Below, one piece after another: positions 36,258-48,646 of a stretch of DNA of 64,000 nt. The stretch's first letter is position 1; each line of letters starts with the position of its first letter. A program made the translations under genes and the position numbers. The stretch is from Chrysoperla carnea (taxonomy: Eukaryota; Arthropoda; Insecta; Neuroptera; Chrysopidae): NCBI RefSeq assembly GCF_905475395.1, contig NC_058337.1, positions 8,792,983 through 8,856,982 of the forward strand. Direction: 5' to 3'. The notes beneath the pieces were generated by a model. The model did not search any database and had not been told where the DNA came from. It worked only from the letters and a program-made list of their open reading frames with translations.

Positions 36258-36845
36258 CCAAATAATACACTGGAAAAAATTCTTAATACTAACCGATATG
36301 AGGTTATCTCAACCTCATCGCGTACCGATATGAGGTTATCTCAACCTCATTGTATGAAAGTAATATACTGTCAAACAAATTTTAAATATTGTTGTTTTGA
36401 AATGCTACATAGTTTTAAATCATCTTTTTTGATTGTTTCTACCACTTTAAAATATTATAACCAAATACTGATGTGATTGTCACAACCACATGAATTTATT
36501 TCAAACTTTCTTGTAAGTTAGTAAAAACAATCTTCATGGACACAATCACATATAGTCATGGTAGATAGTAACCAAATCTTATATTTAAAGCAAACGCAAA
36601 GAAATTTTCTTTTAATTGATGGATTCGCTTTTTTTACACGGTTATATATTATTAAGTACAATTTTATTTTCCATCAATAAAATGCATGACTTTAAACTTA
36701 AATCAATCTCGTTCCAAGAAGTAATGATTTTATTAATTTAACTTCAGTGATTTTGTATCAACGAATTCATATTTTAAATTCAATCCCATTCTATTGTAAA
36801 TATACAAATATTTAGCTGTACTAAAACCTATACATCGAATTTATA
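36258..36845 (+). repeat. Repeat family D, copy 1
   Basis: It begins CACTGGAAAAAATTCTTAAT and contains TATGAAAGTAATATACTGTC and ATGTGATTGTCACAACCACA. These blocks recur at 39.16-39.96 and 55.34-55.93 kb. A 28-bp hairpin-like unit (GATATGAGGTTATCTCAACC) is duplicated near 36297-36350. Confidence 0.75.
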
Positions 36846-37464
36846 TGGCACGCCATTTTACTATTTAATAGGCTAATTTTTATCGAGAAAAAAATTAATT
36901 AATTATTCAGAAATTTTATATTTTGTAAAATAAATCTTAGTAAAAGAGAGATGTATATAAGATAAGATGAGAAAAGAGAGATGAGAATTAAAATTATGAT
37001 GATAACATAATAAAAATGTATTATTATTATTATGTATCATCATAATAATAATGTATTATTATTATGATGATACATAATAATAAATCAGTTAATTTTATTT
37101 GAATTAGATTAAAAAAAATGATTTAATTAAAATTATGTACATAATGGAAATAGAGAATTAAAATTATGTACAGAATAAAAATGATATAATTAAAATTATG
37201 TACATAATAAAAATGATAGAATTAAAATTATGTACATAATAAAAATGTTATAATTAAAATTATGTACATAATAGAAATGTTATAATTAAAATTATGTACA
37301 TAATAAAAATGATTGAATTAAAATTATGTACATAATAAAAATGGTTGAATTAAAATTATGTACATAATGAAAATGATTATTATTATGATGATAACATAAT
37401 AATAATGTATTATTATTACGATCATTTTTTTTCGGACATTAAATAGTAAAATGGCGTGCCATAA
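36843..37464. mobile_element. TIR element with an internal minisatellite
   Basis: The ends are a 27-bp inverted repeat (TATGGCACGCCATTTTACTA..) at 36843-36870 and 37436-37464. Inside are palindromic ATTATTATTATGATGATA stretches and the minisatellite. It is noncoding. Confidence 0.8.
37126..37377. repeat. 31/32-bp minisatellite, 8 units
   Basis: Eight direct units of AATTAAAATTATGTACATAA plus a variable ~11-bp remainder. Units lie head to tail without spacers. Confidence 0.9.
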
Positions 37465-38276
37465 ATTTACTTAAAATACAATTCTTCGAAAGAACTTATT
37501 TCAAGATATGATAGCGATATTTATTTTAGTATTAGAGCGAATATTATGGTATTCTTTTCTCAAAAAAAAGGCACGTACAGTTTGTTGTCTAGATTCACTT
37601 TGCGTATACCTTGTTGTATAGAAAATATTCAACAATAACATGGAAAAGAAATTTGAATCACTCTTTATAGAAAGTATGGAAAACAGTCATACAAGTAGAA
37701 TTGCATGTCTACATACATGTAAGAGAGAACAAAAAGTTTGGAATACAATCAGAATACGAATGGTACCACATACACAGAATATTAAGAACATAAGAGGAAA
37801 TGCATTTATAATAAAAGATGACACAATAATGGTTTACTTAAAATGGCTGCTGTTTCCTATTTTAGGTACATGTTTTGTGGGTCGAAAAGTTATTTGTTTA
37901 AAATTTCAAAATATAAAACCAGCCTAAAAATAAATTCTGCTTTTTGAGAAATTACTAAATATTATAGAAGGCACAATGGGGGAGATGTATTGAAGAATTT
38001 CCCCGGAGATTTCTCTTTATATTCTAGTTTAAGGCTATTAAAATAGCACAAAATGCTTGTTGACCGTCAGAAATTGCTTGTTGCACAGAGCAACCGATAA
38101 AGCCTGTAGCTAAAAATCTATTTAAAAAAAAAGAGGTGTCGTGAGCACCCGGTTGGAACTATGTTCCTATCGTATCTTCGTATATTATAAATGTAGTGCA
38201 TACTTATTTACTCAGATTTGCTTTAATTTTTTTTCTGATTTTAATGATTGATTATGCACATGTTCAATTTTTAACC
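37465..38276. other. No recognised feature
   Basis: A 95-codon open frame (37640-37927) has no domain or homologous look. The rest is AT-rich. Confidence 0.3.
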
Positions 38277-39035
38277 GACTTCAAACCAAAAAAAAGGAGG
38301 TTCTCAATTCGACTCTAATTTTTGTTTGTTTGTTACCTCAGAACTTTTGACTGGGTGAACCGATTTTGATGATTCTTTATCTATTTGAAAGCTGGTGCTT
38401 CTCGTGTGGTCCCATTTCATTTTGGTCTAGTTCTGACAACGACGTCCCTGAGAAAACCATAAAAGACTTAAATTTGCATTCATTATGCACGACAGGAGGA
38501 CGAATTACTCAATATCCCGTCAACCGATTTCGATGATTCTTTATCTATTTGAAAGCTGGTGCTTCTCGTGTGGTCCCATTTCATTTTGGTCTAGTTCTGA
38601 CAACGACGTCCCTGAGAAAACCATAAAAGACTTAAATTTGCATTCATTATGCACGACAGGAGGACGAATTACTCAATATCCCGTCAACCGATTTCGATGA
38701 TTCATTATCTATTTGAAAGCTGGTGCTTCCCGTGTGGTCCCATTTCATTTTGGTCTAGTTCTGACAACGCTATCCATGAGAAAACCATAAAAGTCTTACA
38801 TTTGCATTCGTTATGCACGAAAAGACGACGAATAACTCAATATCACGTCAACCTATTTCGATGATTCTTTTTTAGTGAAAAAGTAGTTAGTGTACTTCAG
38901 ATTCACTAAAAATCACGAAATAAAAAAACTTTTAACAAAAAGAAAACCTTTTCCAAAACAAATTAATATGCACTAAAAAGTAAAAAAATAACAATAATAT
39001 AATGCAGTTAAAATTATTGTTTTTTTTGGAGTCGG
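38277..39035 (+). repeat. Repeat family B, copy 2, with a 164-bp unit in triplicate
   Basis: It begins ACCGACTTCAAACCAAAAAA. The unit 'gaaagctggtgcttctcg.. to ..caaccgatttcgatgatt' is present three times between about 38376 and 38870, with a period of 164 bp. The distal end holds the AACTTTTAACAAAAAGAAAA..GGAGTCGG arm also found at 45.7 kb. Frames through the repeats are not genes. Confidence 0.85.
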
Positions 39036-39159
39036 TCATCAAATTCACAAGTCAATTGTTTGTCTTCACTTGTTTACCCATATATTGTCGATATTACATG
39101 TTTTTTGCATATTCTTAATTTTTGTTGTATTTCACAATATTAAGGAATATTTTTCTAAA

Positions 39160-39960
39160 GTCTGAAAAACAAATTTTTAATACCAACCAATTTTTGGATG
39201 CCTCTACCTCATCGCGATATCAAATATGTGCGAATGATGCCACGAATGTGATACACCTACCGTACGGGGTTGAGTGGTGTAGTTGATACAAACGCATGAG
39301 TTGGTTGTATGAAAGTAATATACTGTCTAACAAATGCAACATAGTTTTAAATATCCTTTTTTTAATTGATTCTACCACTCATAAATATAACAAAATACTG
39401 ATGTGATTGTCACAACTACATGAGCAGGTAAAAAAATAAAAGGTTAAGACCTGCTAATAGGTATTTAAAAAAACATTGTACTTCGTCGAGTCGGCTTTGA
39501 ACCAGCGACATATGGATTACTATTGATTTAAGTGTTCTAAGTCTATAGCCTAACCAACTGCGCTACCTATTCTTGTTATATATACACCAAAAAAAAGGTT
39601 GATATTATAAAAATGATCAATATTGTAAGTAAGGAACAACAATCTTTATGTAATTGGCTCAATCACGTATGGACTAGACATGATAGATATGCGATCATAA
39701 TAACCAAATCCTCTATTTAAACCAAACGCAAAGAAAACTTTTAATTCATCGATTCGCTTTATTTACACGATTATATATTCTAACTAAGTACAATTTTATT
39801 TTCCATCAATATAATGCATGACTTGAAACTAAAATCAATCTCTTTCATTGAAGGAATGATTTTGTTTATTTAACTTCAGTGATTTTGTATCATATTTTAA
39901 ATTCAATTACATTCTATTTTAAATACAAATATTTAGCTCTACTTGTTCCAATCGTTAGGA
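39160..39960 (+). repeat. Repeat family D, copy 2
   Basis: It shares TATGAAAGTAATATACTGTC, ATGTGATTGTCACAAC and AACCAAATCCTCTATTTAAA with the other copies. It contains the tRNA-like segment of the next entry. Confidence 0.75.
39483..39575 (-). repeat. tRNA-like segment inside repeat D
   Basis: On the minus strand, GGTAGCGCAGTTGGTTAGGC is a good A-box/D-arm and GCTGGTTCAAAGCC a B-box/T-arm. The spacing is enlarged and the acceptor stem does not close, so it is a SINE-type relic. A remnant (AACCAACTGCGC) is at the same place in copy 3. Confidence 0.65.
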
Positions 39961-40284
39961 AATTGTTGTAAAGAATTTTTACTTCATTTTAATATGAAAC
40001 GGCCAACTTCGGGACGAAATTGTTAATGCTTTTATTTATTTTTTTTTTCATTTTATTTTAATAAATATTTTCAATTAATTTATAGGCAAAAGTACCTTTT
40101 CAGGACGTTAAAAATTGCTCAATAATTCTGTAGTTAAATTATACAATAAATAAATTATTTTTTAATTGTTGAATATTGCACTCGTTAAGTATTTTGTTTG
40201 TTTGTTTGTTTGTTTTTTTTTTTTTTTGAGACCAGATGGTAACACCAAAATAATTAATTAGTCTTCAAAATCTATGTGAGTACA

Positions 40285-40705
40285 GTACATATCGGCGCAT
40301 GAGTACCAACATCAATTTCACCTCAATTTTTGTTTACGGTTCTTTTCAAATTGTCCTAATGATGATATAAATACATGTTGCCAGATCGGAAAAGCGGTCG
40401 GAAAATTTTCTTTAATAAAATTGGGAAAATTATTTAATATGCCTCGGGAAAAGATTATTTGTATAATTTAAAACAAAAAAGGTCTCTTACAAATTTTCTC
40501 TTAAACTAAGAGTTTCAAAGATATTGATTTTTTACGGTTCGACAAAATACGAAGATAGCCACTTTCAATCCTGAAAAACAATATCTAAAATTTTCCGATC
40601 TGGCAACATCCATATATACCATTAGGACAATTTGAAGAGAATCATATAAAAAAAATTGAGTTGAAAAGTTGTTCGTAGTCATGCGCCTATTCGTACTATA
40701 CTATC
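40285..40705. mobile_element. Foldback element
   Basis: Arms at about 40293-40392 and 40583-40690 are inverse relatives (CAAATTGTCCTAATG; TTGCCAGATCGGAAAA). A family C copy starts 36 bp beyond its right edge. Confidence 0.75.
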
Positions 40706-40740
40706 TCTATAATTTATACATTAGGAGTACTATACTTTGC

Positions 40741-41131
40741 TATTCGTTGTGTGCGTAGTCATGGTAGGGACAATAAAATCGATGCCAGCGCTTCTAGTGA
40801 AAAATTTTGGCGTTAAAGGGGGCTGTTATTACTAATTTGCAGTTCTTTACATGTTAATGTTATAGAAATGTCAAATTAAAATTATTGTAAAACACGAATT
40901 AATTAAACTTAATGCATTAAAAATTGTGAAAATAAGAAATCAAATTGCACAAATATTATTTTTCAAATGTAAATTATCATAATTATTTATTTAAATTTGT
41001 GAGACAATAATATTAAATTTTAAATATAAGTCTTAAATGCAATCCATACAATTATATACGCATCCATACAATTCTATAATTAAAGTAGTGTATCGTTACC
41101 ATGGAAACGAAACTCACGCACGGAGCGAATA
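40741..41131 (-). mobile_element. Repeat family C, copy 2 (intact, inverted)
   Basis: Exactly 391 bp, from TATTCGTTGTGTGCGTAGTC to CTCACGCACGGAGCGAATA. The two ends are imperfect inverted repeats. No convincing target duplication was found. Confidence 0.85.
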
Positions 41132-43977
41132 CTTTAGATATTTCCAATCATGTTTGTTTGCTTTTGGTATTTCAGACGTTTATTTTCATTGAATATGAAG
41201 AGATAAGAGATTATTTATATTTAATTAAACGATTTTGCTACTCATTGTTTTTTTTTGTTCTCTCTTTGTAATTAATTATGTTCTTAAACTTCAATAGACA
41301 CTTTCAGTAAATTTTTCGATGTACCAAAAACATGTCGAATCGATTGTAGGGACCAAAAAAATGATTCCAATATTAAAATATTTACATTTAAAAGTGTTTT
41401 GCAATAAATAGATTCGCTTAAAAAAAAAATTGTGACATTAAAAAACTTCGAATCGTGCTCCATGAATCATGACGTCATCTTTTATGACAATTCATGGTAT
41501 ACCAAAGGGTTTATACAACTAGAGAACGCCGCGCCGGGTCACAAAACTTGCGATATGATGAATGAGAAAGAAGAATGGCAGTGAGTTCCCCTGTGTCCTT
41601 GTTTAATCTATATGTCATTGTCTACATATTTTTTACATTATTGCTATTAAGTAAATAGTTAAAATTGATTTATGAAATGGTCGTCTGCTGGTTATAGCCT
41701 ATCTGATGTACCATTAAATTGAATATGGCGCTCTCTAGAAGGCATAAAGTTATAAACGAAAAAAAAAATCGATTTAATAATAGCGTGTTTGGTATCAAAT
41801 GAAAGAGCATAATTATTAAATAGTTCTATTCAACATAGTTCTAAACTCCTGTTATTCGGTTCATTCTGTGATCCACGGGTTGCCCATGCCTCCATAACTA
41901 TACCCATGGGTATATGGGTATGGCCCATATATATGGCCCATGGCCCTTGCATTTATTCTGTGATTGAAACTCATAGGTGTTCTTCGAGATGCGTCTAATG
42001 GGACCGAGCTAGCATAGGTCTTTATATAGGTAGCGGAAATTTTCAAATATGGAGGCCCATTATTGCGCATGAACCTTTTTGAACTTATCAAGCCAATTTT
42101 GGGAGGAATAAAATATTCCTAAAGGTTGGAGAGAATCAACCATATGCCCAATCAATAACATAAGTCAAGCAATATGCAATGGTACAAGAGACGGTATATT
42201 TTGGAACTTCCCCCATCTGATAAAGAGATGAGATAAACATGATATTTTTTATAAAATTCTATTGATTTATGTCACAGTTGTTCTTTCTGTAGAGTGTTTA
42301 TGGCTATTTTTAATTAAATTAATTTTAATCAATTTTTTCCATGAACAGTTTTTTGCAAGCAAGTTAATACCATTTACAAAGGATGGCCAATAGTAGTTTT
42401 GTCTAAAATACATTGGTTAACAGTGATTTTGACTGTAAATTTGCGGTAAAAAGAGGATTTGACTGATGCTTCTGGTCAAAACTAGTTTTAACCACTAGAG
42501 GGAAACGTTCATGACAACTCTGGTCAAAACAACTCGGTAATTACAAATCTGGTAAAACAAACTCCACACAAAAAAAAACCCAGTGCCAAAACAACTCCGG
42601 TGAATTTCGTACAAAAAACAATTTGCGTTAAGTTAATGCTGCGACTGCGTTCATTCACTGATCAACGGGTTGGTCATGCCTTTTATGAGGTCAAGTTAAC
42701 ACGGGTCTGCGGATTTTTTTGGCTTTTTGGTTAGCCTGTGATTGCGTTCATTCGCTAGTCCACGTTGGAGTGTTTTTTGTAATGAGTTGTTTTGTAGTTT
42801 TTTTTTTTTGCATCGAGTTGTTTTTGTGCCGAGTTGCTTTTGGAAATGGAATGGCTGAGGTGTTTTGGTATGTAACCTCACTATAGAATAAGTGAAAATT
42901 TGCTTTTAATTGTTTGAAATAGTAAAACTATTTATTTATGTAATACTGCAAAATGGTTTATTACAAAGGTTTGGTATTAAAACTGGTACAAAGAAAAAGT
43001 AACAAGTACTTAAAAAATTGACAGTTACAGATAACGAAAAAAGACAATTACGTTATAGTTTTGCTTAATAATTATTATCTTCAATTAAAGTTAAAATAAT
43101 TGAAATAACAGTAAGCAAAAACCACTTTAATCAGCTTCATTGTAAAAAAAAAGGACTTTTGACTGTTATTTCAGTCAAAAATACTATTGTTGAGCCTGCG
43201 GTCAAAAGTACTTTTGACTGATTTTTCCAGTTAAAAGTTGTTTTGACCGGTTAAGAGTTTTGGCTGTAACATATATATGTATATTGATAAAGTTTTCGTT
43301 TTACCTCAAGTAATCGTTTCGGTTTTGGGTCACTATGGTACTCGTTTCTACATTATTCAGCAACATTCTGTAAAAAAATTATTTTGCCACAGTTATTTGC
43401 TGATCTACAGAACAAAAGATTTGTTTATAAGAAGATGATGGAAGTTTTAGTAACTCGAAAATAATTTAGTTTGGGATTATCATAATGACTGATTTTACGA
43501 ATTTTACGAAAAAAGGCTATATAACAGTTCAGGCATATGAAAATAAATGTATATTCGAAAGACGTAATGGAATAATTTGGATGATTTTCGTTGCAAAAAA
43601 TGAGTAAGGGGTGTTTGGGGTGCTGAATCGGAATCTAGAAAATAATTATCCAGTACAATTTGCTTCACATTTTTCTTTCATATTGACAATTTTAAAGTTT
43701 GGCACATTACGTAGAAATTATTTTTATATTTCAAATAAGAATTGTGATAAAGACAAGAATAACAAAATATTTTTGAATTAAACACTTATAAAAATAAAGA
43801 AGAATGTGAAACCCTGAATTTATTTTTAACACAACTACCACTTTACCCGTTTTAATCTTATGACGTTAAAAGTCAAAAGAATTCAAAAGAAATTGATTTT
43901 TAATTGTCAAATAAGTGTTAGCACTATATAAGGTAGATATTACTGTTTATTCTTGCGCAGGTAGATGTCAACTGATA
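41132..43977. other. Repeat-poor stretch with low-complexity motifs
   Basis: No gene was found. A 'ttcattc.gtgatccacgggttg' block appears near 41860, 42650 and 42740. Degenerate GTCAAAA / TTTTGAC words cluster at 42430-42600 and 43130-43260. A 76-codon frame at 41861-42091 has no domain. Confidence 0.35.
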
Positions 43978-44170
43978 CATTTATTGTCACACAAATGTAG
44001 GAGTGTTAAGATAGGTATGTATTCTCATTAGTCTGGTCAAAAAGTTCAAATTGGTGAAATATAGAGATAAGGGTCCTAAATATTTAGCATTTAAAATAAA
44101 ATCATTTTTTTATGTGCTAAAAAATGCTTCGGGCAAATTTTTGTAGACATTATTCCCAATCCAAAACGAG

Positions 44171-44206
<36 letters not shown>

Positions 44207-44283
44207 ATATTTCACCAATTTGAAATTTTTGACCAGACTAATGAGAATACCTATCTTAATACTCCTATATTTGTGTGACAATA
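43978..44283. mobile_element. Foldback element with (TA)n centre
   Basis: Arms at about 43985-44085 and 44203-44275 (CTCATTAGTCTGGTCAAAAA; TTCACCAATTTGAA) are inverse copies. (TA)n runs lie at 44172-44202 and 44280-44310. Confidence 0.8.
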
Positions 44284-44537
44284 TATATATTTATATATAT
44301 ATATATATTATTTGTTTACGTTAAATTAAAACAACGCCTTTTATGACGTAATTTGTTTTTTTACTAATAATCTAATGTTTTCTTGGAAAAATATAATAAA
44401 AATAAGAAAAGTAGGATTTGACCAAACCAATCAAATACTTTTTTTAAATGTTTTTTCAAAATAATAAAATCCAATTGAAATCAGTTCATATCCCTTCTTT
44501 AGTTTAATATTATTGAATGAAATATAATAATTTCTAC

Positions 44538-44719
44538 TGATTATCATTGGCTGCTGGTTATCGAATCATAGTCAGTGAATGAAAAAATTTATCAAATTTT
44601 GCCATACCTGTAGCGCCCAAACTAGGGCTCAAATCGAAAATTGGTAAATGACTTTTTCCTTCGTCTTTATGAGCTTATTCTATGGGCCAACGATCTGTAG
44701 TCAATAACAGAACACCGTG
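44538..44719 (-). repeat. Repeat family E, copy 1
   Basis: Inverse relative of 61067-61256. One end is CACGGTGTTCTGTTATTGA next to TA, resembling a Tc1/mariner-type end; the other end has no visible inverted partner. Confidence 0.7.
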
Positions 44720-45311
44720 TATATACAAATTTTGAATTAGTATTGCTTTTATGCTCATATCATTTATGCCTATGACACGGACTGTTCGAAATTCGTTAAT
44801 CTAACGTTCATACCATAATAATTCTCTCTATAATGGCCTAAAGGCCATTATGTTCATATGAACTTCTTTGCTTTTGTTGATGCAAGAAAGTCATACTAAA
44901 GTTTGCTAATACGTATTAATGAATCACCATGAATACTTTATAATCCCTAAAGGAAATAATTAATTCAAAACATTTATTTATATTTGGTGTAGAGATTGTT
45001 GTTATTAGTCACCATACACCCACCCACGATAAACAATTTTAAAAAATTCAACGGTTCAGATGTACACGTATTTAACGCTATTTATATCCATTAGTTATAA
45101 ACTAAGTAAGTGTAGGTTGATTTGCTGATCGTTGTTATTCCTATTGTTCTCAGAACATTAAAATTAGCTAGTAAGTAATAATATTAATAATAATGATTTT
45201 TTAACAATATATACTTTCATAATAATTGACAAAAATATTTGATTGGAGGGTAGGCGATTGAAAATAGACGGCAATTTATATTAATTACTTTTTGAATTCA
45301 TATTAATTAAA
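44720..45311. other. No recognised feature
   Basis: AT-rich. It holds one short palindrome (ATAATGGCCTAAAGGCCATTAT) at about 44830. Confidence 0.35.
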
Positions 45312-45505
45312 AACAAGTGAAAACAAACAATTGACTGAGTTAATTGTTGTAATACCATGTATAGGCAGTGATGATTACTTTATCACATTACATATATATA
45401 CATGTCACACATATATAACTGATATATCCATATAATACTCTTACTATACAATTTGCGCATAATTTGCGCTCTCGCGGGTAAACAGCTGATAGGATTTAAA
45501 AAAAA
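45312..45505 (+). repeat. Repeat family A, copy 6 (5' part only)
   Basis: Starts ACAAGTGAAAACAAACAATT and ends soon after GCGGGTAAACAG in a poly(A) run. Confidence 0.8.
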
Positions 45506-45652
45506 AAAAAAAATTAACGCAAATAATATCGATCTCTCCATTAAACCTAACAGACCAAATGGACTATCTTTATAATATCATACACAGTGCAAACTATAAC
45601 CAAAATTTACAATTCACAAAATAGTTTCAAATAGAACATTGGTGGACAAATG

Positions 45653-46265
45653 AAATAAAACTTTTAACAAAAAGAAAACCGACTTCAAAATAAAAATTTT
45701 TCCAAAACAAATTAATATGCACTAAAAAGTAAACAAATAACGATAATATAATGCAGTTAAAATTATTGTTATTTTTGGAGTCGGTGTCACTCAAGTTAAA
45801 GTAGCAAACTGTTCTGCCAGAGTTGTTTCCTTGGCTGACACCGACTCCAAAAATAACAATAATTTTAACTGCATTATATTATCGTTATTTGTTTACTTTT
45901 TAGTACATATTAATTTGTTTTGGAAATATTTTTATTTTGAAGTCGGTTTTCTGTTTGTTAAAAGTTTTATTTTATTTTTAAAATACACTAACTAATTTGT
46001 CACTAAAAAAGAATGATCGAAATCGGTTGGCGTGATATTGAGTTATTCGCCCTCTTGTCGTGCATACTTAATGCAAGTTTAAGACTATTATGGTTTTCTC
46101 ATGGATGGGCTGTCAGAACTGGGCCATAAAATGGGACCACATGGGAAGCACCAGCTTTCAAATAGATAAAGAATCATCAAAATCGGTTCACCCACTCAAA
46201 AGTTCTGAGGTAACAAACATAAAAAAAAAAACAGACGAATTGATTTTGAAGTCGGTTAACAAGAG
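45653..46265 (-). repeat. Repeat family B, copy 3, with a near-perfect 137-bp hairpin
   Basis: 45653-45789 and 45837-45976 are inverse copies with very few differences over their best-matched ~85 bp; the loop is 47 nt. The remainder (45990-46265) is one unit of the block that is triplicated at 38.4 kb, ending in AAGTCGGTTAA. Confidence 0.88.
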
Positions 46266-46416
46266 ACATCGAACACCTCATTCTCTTTAAATCCTTTAAT
46301 GCTAAGTTTAGGACTACCAATTTTAACTACAAGCCATAAAATTCTGCAACAACTTGTCTTTCAAAATTCACGTTCCTTACATATAGACAGTTTATGCAGA
46401 GGAAAGATTATTTATA

Positions 46417-47006
46417 CAGTGTGTTGCATTTAAGATGAAGACACCCTCATATTTTCGTTATATATTGGATCATCGATTTGAAACTTTGCAAAGTCAAGAG
46501 TAATGGGTGGCTTTTTTTAAGATACTCTGAACTTTAAACTCAGCCTACTACTAATTTATAAATAGGGCCGATTCATAGCATTTTGCCTAGCGTCAGAGAT
46601 GGTTAGCGATATCGAAAAATGTATGAGAAAAAGTTGCTTAGTATTTTTATATAAAAATTTTTATTACAAAACTAGCATTTTTGATTTTTCATTATTTTGA
46701 TCTTTACCCAAAATTAATTACATCTTTATTTAATTTGAATACATAACACTATTAAATTATCAATTTGTCCAGTTTTTACATTCCGCAGCACACTAGTTAT
46801 AAAATTAAAATATAAACTTTAATTTAATAGTCTTATGTACCAAATAATTTTGATTAAAGACCAAAATAATGAAATTTTCTAATAGGTTTTTTCGATATCG
46901 CTAACCATCTTTGACGCTAGGCAAAATATTAAGAATTTGGCCTATTTGTTATTTGTAGTAGGCTGAGTGATATGGAGGGTGTCTTCATCTTAAATGCGAC
47001 ACACTG
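46417..47006. mobile_element. Mariner-like MITE with TA target duplication
   Basis: The ends CAGTGTGTTGCATTTAAGAT and ATCTTAAATGCGACACACTG are flanked by TA. Long subterminal inverted arms (GCCTAGCGTCAGAGATGG / CCATCTTTGACGCTAGGC) make it a 590-bp foldback. It is noncoding. Confidence 0.9.
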
Positions 47007-47061
47007 TATATGTGTCTAAATAACATACACAATTAGTTCTCAATGACAAGTAATCACTTTA

Positions 47062-47598
47062 CAGGGTGGTCCAAAAGTATGGAAAACCCTGAAGATCTCG
47101 CAAAGTTAGCGAAAAAAAAAACTATTAGGATTTTCCCTCTTGCCTTAAGAGTTTCTTATGAAATAATATTTTTGACCTTGAAATTAACTTGAAAGTCATA
47201 TTTGACATAATATGCTGCCCTTTCCAAATACGCAATAAAAAATAGGGGTTCCCATTTGAAAAATCGATTTGCTGTAGGTTTAAGGTTATATTCAAGGTCA
47301 AATCCAAGGTCACCATTGGATTTTCGAATATGGTGATTATGTAGTGATTACCATTGCTAAAATAACTTTGACCTTGGAATGACCTTGAAGATCATTGTCA
47401 AAGTCATGGTCAAGATCATATTTTCAAATCTGAAATAAAAAGTGGGGGTTCCCTTTTGAAAATCGATTTTTGTTTCGCCGTAGCTTTGAGGTTATGTTCA
47501 AGGTCAAATCCAAAATCACCATTGGATTTCTTGTAAAAATTTTTTACCCGCTGACTCTGCCAAATCTCCAGGAGTTTCCATACTTTTGGAACACCATG
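47062..47598. mobile_element. Mariner-like MITE carrying six nuclear-receptor half-sites
   Basis: TA-flanked; the ends CAGGGTGGTCCAAAAGTATG and CATACTTTTGGAACACCATG are inverted repeats. The interior holds six exact YCAAGGTCA nonamers: plus strand at 47292, 47304 and 47498; minus strand at 47173, 47369 and 47380. It is noncoding. Confidence 0.88.
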
Positions 47599-47639
47599 TA
47601 TGCGTGATTTTTTGTGAATGTATTAGCATTAAGGTAGTA

Positions 47640-48110
47640 CCAGCATGAAATCACTTTTCGACAGATTTGGCCGAATTTTTTTTCTCGGGTTTATAATAGC
47701 TTTATTTATGAATTCCTAAAATTTCATAATTTTTGACCGTTTAGATCGCGAGATATTTAAAGACAAAGTTCGCGATTTTGAGGGTCATGTCCCATTTAAA
47801 GCATGTAAAATGTTAGGTCTCTCCAACTATTTTTTATGATATTATTATATATTGAAGAAAAAGTAGAAAAAAATGTTTATACAATAAAATTCTAAAAAAA
47901 AAATTTAGAAATTAATTTTCACTTTCGAGATATTAATTTTGACGTAAATTGATCGAAATTGGGACGTTGGCATAATTATTTCCCATTTTAAACGGTCAAA
48001 ATTTCTGAAACTTTGGGAATTAATAGTAAGCATTATTAAATTCTTAAATTTAATTTTTCGTTAAATTCTGTCGAAAAAAAAATTGTACCATTGCTTTAAC
48101 ATAGAAACTG
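47640..48110 (+). repeat. Repeat family F, copy 1
   Basis: Shares TTTAGATCGCGAGATA and AAAGTTCGCGATTT with the inverse copy at 60.7-61.06 kb. It starts GGTAGTACCA and ends near TTGTACCATTGC. It is noncoding. Confidence 0.6.
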
Positions 48111-48646
48111 CAAATACCATGCTGGAAATACCTTAAGTATGAAAACCATAAAAATTCATAAAAAAAATATTTACAATGGCTAGTGTGCGGACTGCCTTAA
48201 AATGATGAATCGAATAAGCTTTAAGTTTCGAATCTGTATAATGCTTAACTCTTTTGTGCAAAATTTGTGGAATGCAAATACCAACTGTTGCAATTATCGC
48301 AAATGTTGTCGTTTTATGCACTTGTTATCTGCAATTAATTAAACAGAAATGCATCTTCTGCGATACTTATTAAAAAGTACACAAAGCCACAGGAAGAATA
48401 CTAGCGGTATGCGGTCGCAAGTTTCTAACTCTTCATTTATATATAAATTTTTTAACGTCAAATGCATTAAATTTACAATATTTATTATCTTCTCATTCCT
48501 TTTCTTTGAGTAAATTTTTTCATTTCCCCTAAAACTATTATCATTCACAACTTTAAATAAAAAAAAATTCTTTTTATTTCAGGGTTCAGTTGCCTGGATT
48601 CTAGAAAAAAAAATTACAAACCAAAAATAATTATAAAAATAATTAC

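Noticed and set aside
37126-37377. Regular direct repeats that could suggest a CRISPR array
   Set aside because: Units are contiguous with no unique spacers, and the host is an animal; it is a minisatellite.
38485-38864. Two 71-codon frames with nearly the same protein (MHDRRTNYS..)
   Set aside because: They are two units of the 164-bp tandem repeat in family B.
39483-39575. Possible tRNA gene on the minus strand
   Set aside because: Too long between A and B boxes, no acceptor pairing, and a degraded copy sits in another repeat D.
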